This document shows, one piece after another, positions 36,608 through 48,535 of a stretch of 64,000 nucleotides of DNA (within the stretch, counting starts at the first letter, position 1; each line of letters begins with the position of its first letter). Position numbers and translations under genes: made by a program. The stretch comes from Actinomucor elegans (taxonomy: Eukaryota > Mucoromycota > Mucoromycetes > Mucorales > Mucoraceae). The stretch lies in contig JAMSLZ010000008.1 of assembly GCA_026027325.1 (NCBI GenBank), forward strand, positions 496,001 through 560,000, written 5' to 3'. Below the pieces are notes generated by a model, which did no database searches, was not told the origin of the DNA, and saw nothing but the letters and a program-made list of their open reading frames with translations.

Positions 36608-38569
36608 ATGTCTCTTGCTCGAAACTTAGTCGATCTTTATATATTAGCAAGTGGCGTCACCAAAGTTGGTACTTCAGTCATTGCAAGTCAATCCTCTGCC
36701 ATTTGCCTTCATGTCAAAACGTCGAGTTTATTGAACCCTACACCAATTACCAAGGAACACGCTGCACAGTCTCAAGCAGAATCTCAGCAACCAACTGCCC
36801 AAGCCATAGAAGTACCATTCCCTGAATTTGCTGAAAAGGAATCAGCCAATATCAAACAAAATTCAACGTTGACAAACCAAAGTATTGACAACATTCCTAA
36901 TGTCAAGGATACTCCAGTTGTAACCCCTCCCTCACCGTCCCCGGTTGTTATGTCTCCTATAGCCGAGACGTTAGCCAAGGAACCCGTGTCCCGAAAAACT
37001 GAACCTATTATTACTACACCTGAAAGCAATACATTACCCAAAGTTGATATATCTTCTGAAGCGACAGTTCAAGATATCTTGAAAGAAGTGGAGCAAGTGG
37101 TTACCGAATCCAAGCGTAGGGAGCTAAAGGAATCACGTATTCCTACATCCAGATTCGGTAGACTGTGGAATTATGGTACCCTTGCGACTGGTATGGGTAT
37201 GGGAGCTATCAATGAATCTTTTAAACGAGCTACTGGCTTGTCGCAAGAGAGCTCAGGTAATAAACTACTCACCAATATAGACGTCCAACAGTTTTTTTTG
37301 ATACAATCTTGATAGGTTCTGTCATGTTGAGCGAAAATAATGTCAATAGGCTAGTAGACAAGTTATCACGTATGAGAGGAGCAGCATTGAAAATGGGTCA
37401 AATGTTAAGTATCCAGGGCATTCAAGCTGCAGGCGATAAATCAAGTGGATTACCACCTCAATTGGAACAGATCTTACTGCGAGTGCATGATAGTGCCAAT
37501 TATATGCCTAAAAAACAAATGGAAAAAGTCATGTCTAAAGAGTTGGGTGGAGACTGGCAAGCAAACTTTAAAGACTTTGATCCGATTCCTATTGCTGCTG
37601 CTTCCATTGGCCAAGTGCATGCAGCTCGATTGGCTTCAACCAATGAGTCTGTGGTGATTAAAATCCAATATCCAGGTGTAGCAGAATCGATTGACAGTGA
37701 TTTGAGCAATCTGAAAGCTTTAGTAACATTTAGTAATCTCTTGCCTCGTGGCCTTTATCTGGATAATACGATTAAAGTAACCAAGGAAGAATTGGCTTGG
37801 GAATGCGATTATATCCGCGAGGCAAATAATGCTATTCGATTCAAAGGCTTGTTGGAGGGCGACAACAGATACAAGGTACCTAATGTCTTTAAAGACTTGT
37901 GTACACAGCGCGTTTTGGTCAGCGAAAGGTTGGAAGGACGCGTTTTGAGTAAAGCAGTAGAAGAACCGCAAGAATTGCGAAATAAGGTAATGTTCTGTCA
38001 CATTTTACACGAACTCAACTAATACGTGCTTCCAGCTTGGTGAACATCTTTTGCGACTGTGTCTTCGTGAAGTGTTTTCGTTTAGATTTATGCAAACTGA
38101 TCCAAATTGGTCCAATTTTTTTTATAATAAGGACCAAATTGAATTACTAGACTTTGGTGCTTGTCGTGAGTACTCACCCGAGTTCTTGGAAATTTACGGA
38201 CGTATTTTGATGTCTGCAGTTGATGGTGACCGTGAAGGTGTATGGAAATATTCTAAAGATCTAGGCTTTGTCACAGGTTATGAAACAGAAGTGATGCGTA
38301 ACGCTCATATTGATAGTGTCATGGTATTGGGTGAACCTTTTAGAAAACAAGCTCCAGATTCCTATGATTTCTTGAATCAGACTATTACTCAGCGTGTACG
38401 AGATACTATCCCAGTGATGCTCCGCCATCGTTTAACACCACCACCTGATGAAACCTATGGTCTTCACAAGAAACTGTCGGGTGCATTCTTACTTTGTACT
38501 AAGCTTGGCAGTAAATTTGATACTAAAGCAGTTTGGAGAGAAGAAGTAGCAAATAAATTTAGAATGTAA
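36608..38569 (+). CDS. COQ8: COQ8/ABC1 (ADCK3-type) atypical kinase
   Basis: Mitochondrial ATPase/kinase-like protein needed for coenzyme Q biosynthesis. Exons 36608-37256, 37316-37986 and 38036-38569 give 617 aa. After a long low-complexity N terminus (residues ~45-170), the conserved extension RIPTSRFGRLWNYGTLATGM appears. Then comes the family-defining KxGQ motif (KMGQ near residues 242-245), the AAAS loop (PIAAASIGQVHAA), the catalytic-site segment MQTDPNWSNFFY and the LLDFGACREY metal-binding motif. The start region (SLARNLVDLYILASGVTKV) is amphipathic, consistent with a mitochondrial presequence. Identity as the COQ8 branch, not the COQ10-less ADCK1/2 branches, follows from KxGQ plus the AAAS loop. 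Confidence 0.94.
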
Positions 38570-38776
38570 ATTATTATTATTATAAATAACATTTTTAAGC
38601 CTTGTTAGCGTATATATAGTACGTTTCTATCACGTATAATACTTTTTTGCACTTATATACTTAGTGTGCTGTTTAAAGATGAACACAAGCATAATCTACT
38701 TATCCGGTTTTAACTGGTAAATGAAACAGCAAGCAAATCTACCATCTACTTTTCAGTAAATGTTCTAGTTAATGTC

Positions 38777-38850
38777 GAAGCTGTTTATTTTGAGTATGGA
38801 ATACTTATCAGATCAACTGTTGGCCGAGATTAGCTGTGAAATCTAATTAT
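38777..38850 (+). repeat. Dispersed diverged repeat, copy
   Basis: Reads GAAGCTGTTTATTTTGAGTA then TGGAATACTTATCAGATC and GGCCGAGATTAGCTGTGAAA. It matches the 13826 and 50885 copies along most of its length. Confidence 0.5.
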
Positions 38851-38934
38851 TACCTCTGATTTAATGAAATAGAATTAATTGCAGACATTTAGAACTATGT
38901 GAAGGCGTTTCAGTTATGTAAATCAAAGCATTAA

Positions 38935-39010
38935 TAGACGCGATAGATCATTCTGAACAAGGTATATTGATTGGAATTGACATTAAATCATGATTGGCCG
39001 AGAGATTTAC
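38935..39010 (+). repeat. Dispersed diverged repeat, copy
   Basis: Reads ATAGATCATTCTGAACAAGG, a ten-base-plus match to the 13826 copy, and ends with GATTGGCCGAGAGATT. Confidence 0.4.
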
Positions 39011-39570
39011 TCATTATTAGATCTAGTGTATGTGAGAAGTAATGTATACCTAACGTCCACTTTATTCATTATACTTCACATATTTAAATAATGTTTGCAG
39101 TACGTTCAATACATTATCCTGAGCATTAGTCATCAAATGCGACATTAAATTGGAACAAGTTGCTAAATATAAAGGTGCCTAATATGATTCGAATGCAGAA
39201 AGAAAGCCTAAAGCTACTAACAAAAACCAGATTTTCATAAACACTCTTATTTTTTTGTGGAGCACATGCAGATTCTTTAAGATATGATCTATTCATAATA
39301 TAGATTTGGTATATCCAAGAGCATTCAGACATATTTGTTTCATATTTTGTCATGTATGAAATTACCATATCAATATTTCGCTTCTCATTAGCGTTACCAC
39401 AAGGATAGGCCTTGTTTAGTATAGTGTCATTCAATACAGTCATGTCCACATTAAAGTTGGACATATGCTAATAGCTGCTTCATAGTCGCAAATAACCCGT
39501 ATTAAATACATATACATATATATAATGGCGATTCTTTAATAATGAAGTCTTTCTGTACATATAATCATTA

Positions 39571-40745
39571 CTAATACCACCCTTTTCCCGGCGCTACATT
39601 CTCTTTTCTCACTCTAGTTGGAATATATGATGTAGTGATATTATAGGTGGAGATAATATCGTTGTAGTCTTTAATATCGATGCCCATAATGATTTGCTTC
39701 TTGCTCACAACATCTTCTAAAATTTCGACATTTGGAGCGCTTTTTATGCCTACAGTTTATATGAATATGCTGATCATAGAATACAAAAAGCATTACTTAC
39801 TCAATATAGGTTGACCACTAGTCACATCAATACCAACTACACCAGTCCTCGATAAGAAGGATACATAGAAAATGTTCTCAACAGTTTGAGAAAAAGAATC
39901 TGGATTTGTGACAAATTTGAAATAATTGATAGGTCCAACATCGCTCAGAATCTTGTAAATGCTATTGACATTGTTGGATGTTTCGTTCTCTTGCTTTTGA
40001 ATATCGCCTTGTTGCAACTATAATGGATTTAGTAGCAAGTCTAAAAGATCTAATAAGCTTTACCTTGGCCGGTTCCACCAGATCTTCTTTGTTTTTCACC
40101 AGTCTCGATACTTTGCCTCTCTTCACTTGCTTTCGTTCGACTTCCAAAGGGCCTAGCAGGAAATCCATTGTATGTGCTCTTTTACCGAATGTACTTGCTC
40201 TTTTACCAAGAAACTCCCAATCCATGCATTCATCATCTCTATGGTTCGTGCCGTCTTTCGAAGCAGTAATCACTTTTCCTACGAATTCATCGATATTCAC
40301 CTCGTGTTCATCGCCAATAGTAATATTTTTTGCCTTTTGCGCATTAATCTCTGCGGAAGCGGTCAAAAACTTGGAATCCAATACTGCTTCTTGAGGATTC
40401 TTGACTATTGAAGTATATAAGTATATCAAATATGAATAAAGGATGATCGTCATACTGCACCTTCTTCAAACAATACATTTGCCTTGCTCAAGACTTGATA
40501 CAATTTTTCGCCAGTATCTTGAACTGTTAAATCACGTCTACTTTCTATAAGATATGTCAACTGGAAGCTACTTTTATTTTTGGTAATAGAATCGTACCAA
40601 GCATATTTTCTGTCAAAGCTCTATACTTTTTGCGCAATTTACGACGATCTTCTTCACTTTGATGAGGATCGTACTGAGACAAATCTCGGCTTTTATTAAG
40701 ATATTCTTCAACTTCGTTTAATCCTGGATCTCTTGATGGCCCCAT
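39571..40745 (-). CDS. NSE4: NSE4, kleisin subunit of the SMC5/6 complex
   Basis: Links the heads of SMC5 and SMC6 in the nuclear complex for recombination repair. Exons 40745-40598, 40544-40461, 40404-40064, 40017-39801 and 39749-39571 give 322 aa with closed phases. The N-terminal kleisin helix region reads [20 protein letters not shown], then [20 protein letters not shown]. The middle has the conserved DWEFLGKRA and DFLLGPL. The C-terminal winged-helix (Nse4_C) region carries [20 protein letters not shown] and [14 protein letters not shown], ending with APGKGWY. Family length is usual. The acceptor after the first intron is the second possible AG (CTTATAG), the only one that keeps the frame open. 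It is head-to-head with the GYF gene. Confidence 0.92.
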
Positions 40746-41836
40746 TGTTTAGTATTGGTGCTGGTTGGTATAAAGTAAAAAGATAAGGAAAAGTACGCAT
40801 GTCAGAAACGGCACCATACTACGAAAAAAGCGTCACAGTCTTCAGTATATAAGGCGCGTTCCATTTCAATGGGCATTTAAATAATACGGATGTTTAATTG
40901 GATCAAAAATTTGGATCAACAATATTCATCTACCATTGCTTTAATGCAGGTTTTGGTATAGGAAAAAAAACGTCCAGTCAATACAAAGTCCATTAACGAA
41001 TGTTAAAAATATTCAAGTTGCATGTCAAAGGGTATCATGGCTTCATTAAATTTATTACCAAAGTAATATTTTTTTGTGAGCTAAGAATTTTTTTTTTTTA
41101 CGCTATTCTTCAAGTCATATATAATGATAAAAAATTCAACCAGTAACTTGGAATCATACGATATGAAATTCTCCCTAATTTGTTTACCAAGTTTACTAGA
41201 TAGCGATCAAAAAGGCAAATGGTTGTGCGCATGCTGCCTACCTATTACCTGTTTCAATAGAAAAACCGCATCTTCTTCGTACTAATAAGAACATACAAGT
41301 GCTATACTTAATGTACTTTATAAAGTTGAAATGTGTATTGAATAATATAAAATTATCACACAATACATTGGCTATAAAAGCTCGTTTGGTGGTTATTTAT
41401 ATTTGGATACACAAAACATCAAGGTAAGTTGGTTAGCATAGCATGAAAAAATCGCTGTAAAATCTCACATTGGGTCGTGCACTGGTTATATGATAAAATA
41501 CACTGTTAACATAGATGTAACTATTTAAAAGTGCTATTAGCGAGTACTATAAGCCATACTGGACCTTTTGATTGACTCTATCATATATTGCCTGCTATAT
41601 ATATACAGCTACAACTTTACTACGAACATTTATTAAAAGGCAGACTTTTCAGTAAGCAATAACAATAACCCAAACGATACCCTTTGAAATTGACCAATCA
41701 TCATTGAGTACTCGGAGGCTCTGTTGTTTAAAAACTGAGCATCTGTTATTTTTCTCTCTTCCTCTTTTTTTGATTACAAAAAAGTACTAAAAAACTCTCT
41801 CTTATAAACGTTCCAGCAACTTATATTATTTTCAAT
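40746..41836. other. Divergent region between NSE4 and the GYF gene
   Basis: AT-rich, with no ORF above background. Pyrimidine-rich DNA (TCTCTCTTCCTCTTTTTTT, about 41752-41770) lies just upstream of the GYF start and may belong to its promoter/5' UTR. Confidence 0.45.
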
Positions 41837-44800
41837 ATGACTACTAACATGAACTTTGGTCCCGAATGGTAATAATGAGCCATAATCTATCAATTGACGT
41901 TTGGATAAATCAAAAACGTCAAAAAAAATTTTCTCGTATACTTACCCATTTGAAATTAGGATGCGTGGTAGTTTGCCCAAGCATAAAAGCAATAACAACA
42001 CCGAATTTGCTTCAAATGAATTATTAGACTCTCTCTTACCTTTTGAAGATAGTCAGCAACTTCAACAACAACAGCAAGTGGAGAATCCTTTCAAATACTC
42101 TAAGGACTTTATGCTTAGTTTATTCAAACCAGCTTTGTCATTACCTTCTGACTTCCAGCAACACGAGTACGTGACTATCGAAGGTTGCTTATCTCCTTTG
42201 GCTTTCGAAGAACTGACAGAAGTCGAAAAGAAGGTAACTATCATAATGTGCTGAGTATTTGCTTCGGATGGCTGAGTGTCTTGTAATAGCTTCTTTCTGG
42301 CCCAGTTCACTCAGAAGCCTCGTCACGTAAGTCCCAGAGGATGCGTGGCAACGACTTGTATTCCGCTAGTCCAATGCAAAGTCCTGCTTCGGAGAACGGT
42401 CCTTCTTCAACAGGGGCTAATCGACTAGGTCAACGTAAAGGTAAGGATCCCTCTACCATTACATACGACGGTAGTTTAACAAGGTAATTTTATTAGGACG
42501 TACTGGCGATTACTTTACAAAGGACCAGTCATTAAAACGCGGGGAAAGTGGTAAGTACAAGGGCAGGAATCTTTTGTTTTCAGAGGATTAACAAAGATGA
42601 TCTAGATTTGCTGAAAAGACGCGATCAGGGCGATGAAATGACCTTGTCTTCTTTGAGTAAAGTGGAAGACGATGAACCCAATTGGAAAAGTGGGGGCAAC
42701 GGTCTTTTCAACAGTTCCAGTGGCAGTGGGTTGTTTGGTGACGATGGCCCCACTGCTTTCAAGGCGGATAGTCTCTTTGGGTCTTCCAATTCCGATTTAG
42801 GTGGCTTGTCAACTGCTAGAAAGCCAGAGGAAGTTAAATGGTACTACCGTGATCCATCTGGTCAAGTTCAAGGGCCTTTTGAAGCCCAGGAAATGCAGGA
42901 TTGGTACAAGGCAGGCTTTTTCACGCCTACGCTGATGCTTTGTCGTGATGATGAGACGGTCTTTGAGCCTCTCATGGTATTGATCCGAAAAGTTGGTAAC
43001 GAGGATCAGCCATTCTTGACAGCGCGTCCTCCTGTCACTCGTCCCAGCGCCTTATCTGCTGGTGGAGGAGACATGTTTGGTGCTCATGTTGATACTGGCT
43101 CTGGTCTGTTTAGAAATGGACCTGATTTGCAATCAAAGTATATGCCATTCGGTAGCACTGCTGCCCCAACCACTCCTGGAGGAAGTATCATGGATAGTTT
43201 TTTGGGAGGTGGAATGCCTACTGCTCCTCTTTACCAGAACCCTTATAATACCTATGGTAATTCTTTGCTACGTGACAATCGATGGAATACCAATGAGCAA
43301 GCGCAAGCATCACCTTCTTGGTTAAATCATAATCCAGCTGAACTGTTTGGAGGTCCAACCAGTCCATTAGGCGCATCGCCTTTCATAAATCAACAGCCTA
43401 ACACTACAATGTTTGGCACAAACATGAATTCGCCTGGCTTATTCGATTATCAGCGTCCTATTGATCCTATGGATCACCAGCATCAACAGTATAACTTTAT
43501 GTTACAGCAAAAGCAACAGCAGCAATCGATGCAGTTCCAGCATCAGTTCCATCAAATGCAATTCCAGCAAGATCAACAGGCATTATCTCAACAGCAACAA
43601 GCGCCAAATGCTGCTGTATCAGCTGCACCACCTCAACAGCAAACTAGCCCACCAACTGCGTTTAAAAATACTCCATTAGAGAGTATTTCCAATAATAACA
43701 ATGTTATTGGTAGTAATCATGCTTCTCCAGTTATGAGACCTAATATCTTATCATCATCTGGTGGTTGGGGATCTGCTCCTGGTACTCCTATTGGCACAGA
43801 TGCTCCTTCAAGTCCTTGGGGCTCTATCGTTTCCGCTGCTATCCCCACTAAAGTATCTGAAGAATTGCAGGCTAAAGCTCCTGGTGCTCAATCTCCCAGA
43901 GCTCCATCCTCTCCTAAAAAGGCTATCGAAAAGCCTACAAAAACTACCACTACTACTACATCTTCTACACCTGCAGTAACAGCTACATCTACAAGCACAA
44001 TTAATACTGCCACCGCCACTATAGCACCACCTACTGCAGTTCCTGCTACAAAGACTGTTATTCAATCGTTTGCCGAGATTCAATTAGAAGAACAGCAGAA
44101 GACTGCTGTCCGAAATGCTGCTAAAACAGCTGCTATGGAACAAGCAGCCACTGCTGTCTCTGAGAAGGCTGCTCAAGCCACCTCTGCTTCTAAAGCTGCT
44201 GAGGAAACGTCTGCCAAACCATCTACTCCCGCTGCACCTTCTGTTCCTAAACCTATTGTATCTCTGCGCGAAATCCAAGAAGAAGAGCTTCGTATTGCCA
44301 ACGAAAAGAAGGCCAAACATGCCAAACAAGCTGCTGTTGCTATCACTACTCCCAGTTGGGCCGCTTCCAATAACACACCATTGAGTTCTACGACTACTGG
44401 TACATGGTCTCAGCCTACTCACAAACCTCTTTCTCTTCGTGAAATTCAAGAAATGGAAGCTAAGCAAGCCGCTGAAGCCAAGAAAGCCTCTGCTGCCCAA
44501 TACTTGGCCCAACAAGAACAATTAGCAAATGCTACACCCAACACCTTATCCTGGGGTGTTGTTGTTCCCAACAGCAAACCTTCACCTTCTAATGCTTCCA
44601 ATAATAACCAAAGTGCCAATGCCACCAATGCTGCTGTATGGACTGCTCCCACTGGACCCAAAAAGACACTAAGAGAGATTCAGCAAGAAGAAGAATTAGC
44701 CATGAAGAAAAAGAATGCTAAGGCTACCAAGACTGCTGCTGCCATTGCTGCTGCTGCTGCTGCAAGCTCACCTGCCACTAATGCTTCATCCAAAGCTTAT

Positions 44801-45292
44801 GCAGTTCCTTCTGCCCCTGCTGCTGGTGGTGCCTGGACCACTGTAACCAGTACGCGTGCGCCCAAGCCTACTCCTGCTCCTGCTGCTGCTCCCGTTGTAG
44901 TTGCTGCTGCTCCCCAACCTACACAATGGACTCCTGTTAAGCAAATGTCAGCCAAATCTACTGCTCGTGCTCCTGCTGGTCCTAGTGAAGATTTCCGTCG
45001 TTGGTGTCGCAAGGCTTTGCGTGATTTAAACTCGGGCGTCAACCAAGAAGAAATTGTAGATATGCTGCTTTCTTTCCCTGTGGATGCTAATGCTTCTGAA
45101 ATTATTGAGGATGTAATCTATGCTAACTCTTTGCGTATTGACGGTAAGCGATTTGCTCAAGAATTTATGAAGCGTAGAAAGGCAGACATTGCTGGTAGAT
45201 TGGATATTGTGACAGCTGGTCTTGAAGAAGACGATGATGATGATTTTAAGGTGGTTGTTACCAAGAAGGGTAAAAAGAAGAACAACGCTTAA
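41837..45292 (+). CDS. GYF-domain protein (Smy2/GIGYF-like)
   Basis: Adaptor of the Smy2/GIGYF kind, linked in yeast and animals to translation repression, mRNA decay and COPII traffic by binding proline-rich partners. Exons 41837-41868, 41960-42233, 42290-42440, 42497-42550 and 42597-45292 give 1068 aa. The last intron uses an AAG acceptor; other choices break the frame. The N terminus (MNFGPEWMRGSLPK) and a second conserved block (KRGESDDLDLLKRRD) precede the GYF domain. That domain reads WYYRDPSGQVQGPFEAQEMQ and DWYKAGFFTP. A Gln-rich region follows (about residues 480-540), then Ala/Thr-rich sequence with four copies of a helix phrase of the type SLREIQEEE. The C-terminal domain (SEDFRRWCRKALRDLN to VVVTKKGKKKNNA) matches the Smy2-type tail. 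Confidence 0.92.
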
Positions 45293-46640
45293 ATAACAAC
45301 TAGATAAAAAGATATATGATTCTTTGTTACAAACATAAGTATAAATAAAAGACGCCTTTATACACTATGATAGTAGTAAAGCAATGTTCTAAATAGCTTG
45401 ATAACTATACAGGAGCTGTAGCGGAGAGGAGTATATCTAGCTGTTTTCGATTTTATGATATGGATAATATACAGTTGATTACTGAAGAATGTAATCTATT
45501 GATTGTATTACAGTCAAACAAAAGCTGTACTAGAAGCAGTAGCTCATTATGAACTTGGAGTCCTAAGCTGATGCAGCTTTTGAACGAGATTATAAAAATG
45601 AACAGAGAACATTGGTTATGTGCCACTTGTCTGGGATCTCTCGAAATCTATTGAGCATTACATTCAGTCGACATGGAATATATCTAATTTACCATGCATA
45701 CTTAAATTCTATACACGCGATATAATTCAGTCAAATACTAGTCCTAGTAGATGAAATGTTTCTTAACGTGTGTAGTTATCAGCTGTGGCTTTAAGTGCGA
45801 ATCTGTCAAGAAATGTGGATCATTAAAAATGGACAGATCCTATTTTAAGCATCGCATCAAAATGTACATAGTATACATTCAGAAAGAAGCATTATACTTA
45901 CAGAAAAAATGATGGAATGAATGATACAACGGATGAGATATTTAAAGTGTATACATGGTAAAATGCATGCATTTTTTGTTAATTGGTTATAACGATCGAT
46001 CCCCATCAAAGGACACATATGACTAATCTCTGCTCAAAATGACTTATTGCATATATTAAAACATGCGGATAGTGAAAACCAGAGTGAGTATACTTCACTT
46101 GTCAATAATTAATTGTAAATTATTGTATTCATTTTTATAATCTTGTTTTATTGATCTATATCTCTCTCAATCTATTATCTTGGTCAAATGTTGCATCTTC
46201 TTAGTACTCCACATTCATAATGAGCTATGGTAGTTGGTATGGCTATAATTATTTTGTAACAAGTAGGTGCAATTAAATGTATTACACGTATTTGTTACTT
46301 TTAATATCTATCAGCCAGACCAGAGCAGTTCCTTTTTTTTTTACCTACTTTAAGATCTTGAATGTTTTTCAATCAAGTATAATGATACATGATAGAGAGA
46401 ACGCGTTCAATATTTAATCCTAAAGTCAAGCTTCATTAACTTCTTCCTATTATTTCAGGTACAATTTCAAGTTAACCTTTGTTTTCAGGTACATAGCCTT
46501 ACAATCGACATTTTTGACATATACATTAGAAGTAAAAACGCTCGTATATAGATGCTATATATTTTTATACTAAACACTTTTTTTTTGCATCTGCCAGACT
46601 GGATTAGCGTGTATCCTTCCAAAAAAATATAAAGTTTCGC

Positions 46641-46672
<32 letters not shown>

Positions 46673-46926
46673 CCTTAGAACTTTAGAAAAAAAAAAGTAG
46701 AGTCTTAAAACAGAGTGTTAACTTGTTAAGGTGCAATTATAGAAAGAATTATCCTTACTGATATCCAATCCAACAAAAAAGTATGTGTCTACTGAACGCG
46801 TGTAGTAGTGTTCCCCAACAAAACTGTCTGAAATTTAAATGACTGAACGTCTCAAAAAGGTAGACTAATAAAAGGCTTTTTATTTTCCCTTTCAAAATTT
46901 TGTTTCTTTTTCATCTTGTCTATAGT
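45293..46926. other. 1.6-kb gene-free gap with A30 run and repeat copies
   Basis: Contains a dispersed-repeat copy at 45530-45600, a partial reverse copy near 46015-46045 and an A30 run at 46642-46671. No ORF above background. The MO25 promoter must lie at the right end. Confidence 0.5.
45485..45600 (+). repeat. Dispersed diverged repeat, copy with its left flank
   Basis: Starts with ATTGATTGTATTACAG, also seen at about 4571-4586. It continues GTACTAGAAGCAGTAGCTCA, TTATGAACTTGGAGTCCTAA and GAACGAGATTA. This copy suggests that the element extends at least 45 bp left of its core. Confidence 0.5.
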
Positions 46927-48351
46927 ATGAATTTCAACATCTTTAAAACCAAGCAAAAGACACCTCATGACCTTGTCAAGCACGTAAAAGACGCTATTCA
47001 TAAATTAGATGGCCCTGACAAGCGCAAAGTAAATAGCTTCTCGAATGATATGGGAAACTATTGTTAAAGAACTGTATTAGGCAACTGAAGAAATATCAAA
47101 GTACTTGGTTTTAATGAAGAACATACTGTATGGCGAGGATGGTAAATAATGGGAATAGGATAGTTTGAAAGAGATTATAATATCTTGTTTTATAGACCAT
47201 GAGCCAAGTCCTGACCTTGTAGTTCAATTGGCGCAAGAAGTTTACAGAACAGATTTATTACAGCTGCTCGTTTTAAATATACAAAAATTCGAGTTTGAGG
47301 TATATATATGTATATATGTATATATATAATAGGTTTAATAGTACTCACCCACCACAAAAGGCGAAGAAAGATGTAGCTCAAATATTCAACAACTTGTTAC
47401 GAAGACAGATTGCTTCTCGATGGCCAACAGTAGAACATTTATGTGCTCGAGAAGACATTCTTTTCAACTTGTTGAACGGGTAAGTTGGCAAATCTGGGGT
47501 ACAAAAATGGGTAGTATTGATATAATTGGAATAGGTACGAGCAGCCAGAAGTTGCTTTGAATTGTGGCTTGATCTTGCGCGAATGTATTCGTCACGAAGC
47601 TTTAGCCAAAATCATTCTATATTCCAACAAGTTCTATCAGTTCTTTGACTATGTCGAAATGAGTACGTTTGATATTGCTTCTGATGCGTTTGCTTCATTT
47701 AAAGAGATCTTGACAAAGCATAAGCCTATGATAGCCGACTTTTTGGAGCTAAACTATGATGAAGTAAGTGCATCTCCTTTTTTTTTTCTTTGTTCATGGA
47801 TCCAAATACCTTGTGTTCTACCGACTGGCCCCTATATGTGTTTAAACTAACCATAACAACAGTTTTTTGAACATTATAAAAGACTATTACAGTCTGAAAA
47901 TTATGTTACCAAGAGACAGTCTTTAAAGGTACGTGAATTTGCTTGGAAAGATAATGGATAATAATGCGTAACTGTAGTTATTGGGTGAAATTTTGCTGGA
48001 CAGATCCAATTTCACTGTCATGACTCGCTATATTAGTAGTGCAGATAATCTGAAATTGATGATGAACTTGCTTCGAGATCGAAGTAGAAACATCCAATTT
48101 GAAGCGTTCCATGTATTTAAAGTGTTTGTAGCTAATCCACACAAGACTCGACCTATCGTGGATATCTTGGTGAAAAATCAGGACAAGTTGATCCATTTCC
48201 TTGGTAACTTCCATAATGACAGACAGGGTAAGCTATTACGCGTTGAGTTAGACTTATATTGACGCATATTTGGGTAGATGATGAGCAATTCAATGATGAA
48301 AAGGCTTTTCTTATCAAACAAATCCAGGAATTACAGCCTATCCAAGATTAA
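46927..48351 (+). CDS. HYM1: MO25/Hym1 (CAB39-like) scaffold protein
   Basis: Scaffold that activates GC-kinases (yeast Kic1, animal STK25/LKB1-STRAD complex). Eight exons: 46927-47028, 47081-47141, 47196-47299, 47361-47479, 47535-47763, 47863-47928, 47978-48227 and 48278-48351, giving 334 aa, the usual family length. Landmarks are [20 protein letters not shown] at the start, [45 protein letters not shown] and [19 protein letters not shown]. The end is [20 protein letters not shown] and FLIKQIQEL. The acceptor before exon 4 is AAAAG. In fungi Hym1 works in the RAM/MOR network together with MOB2, which is also in this window. Confidence 0.96.
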
Positions 48352-48535
48352 AATAAAGCCTTAATACCTTCTATATACATTATAGACCACCTGGAACAGA
48401 GTTCCATACTGTTAGATAAAAGAATCCTTTCAGAACAACGAATTATATTAATGTAATTTTATTAGAAAGATATATTATGAGCAGTAGAGTATACTATCTG
48501 TTTTGCTTTGTTTTAATTTTGAGTATTAGATCGGT

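Larger units (their letters stand above)
38570..39570. other. Convergent gap rich in dispersed-repeat copies
   Basis: Between COQ8 and NSE4. Three repeat-like stretches lie at about 38777-38850, 38935-39010 and 39112-39160. The ORF at 39126-39464 (minus) is without recognisable content. Confidence 0.5.

Noticed and set aside
42551..42610. Apparent stop/frameshift in the GYF gene
   Set aside because: Resolved by a 46-nt intron with an AAG acceptor at 42596; total length and phases then close.
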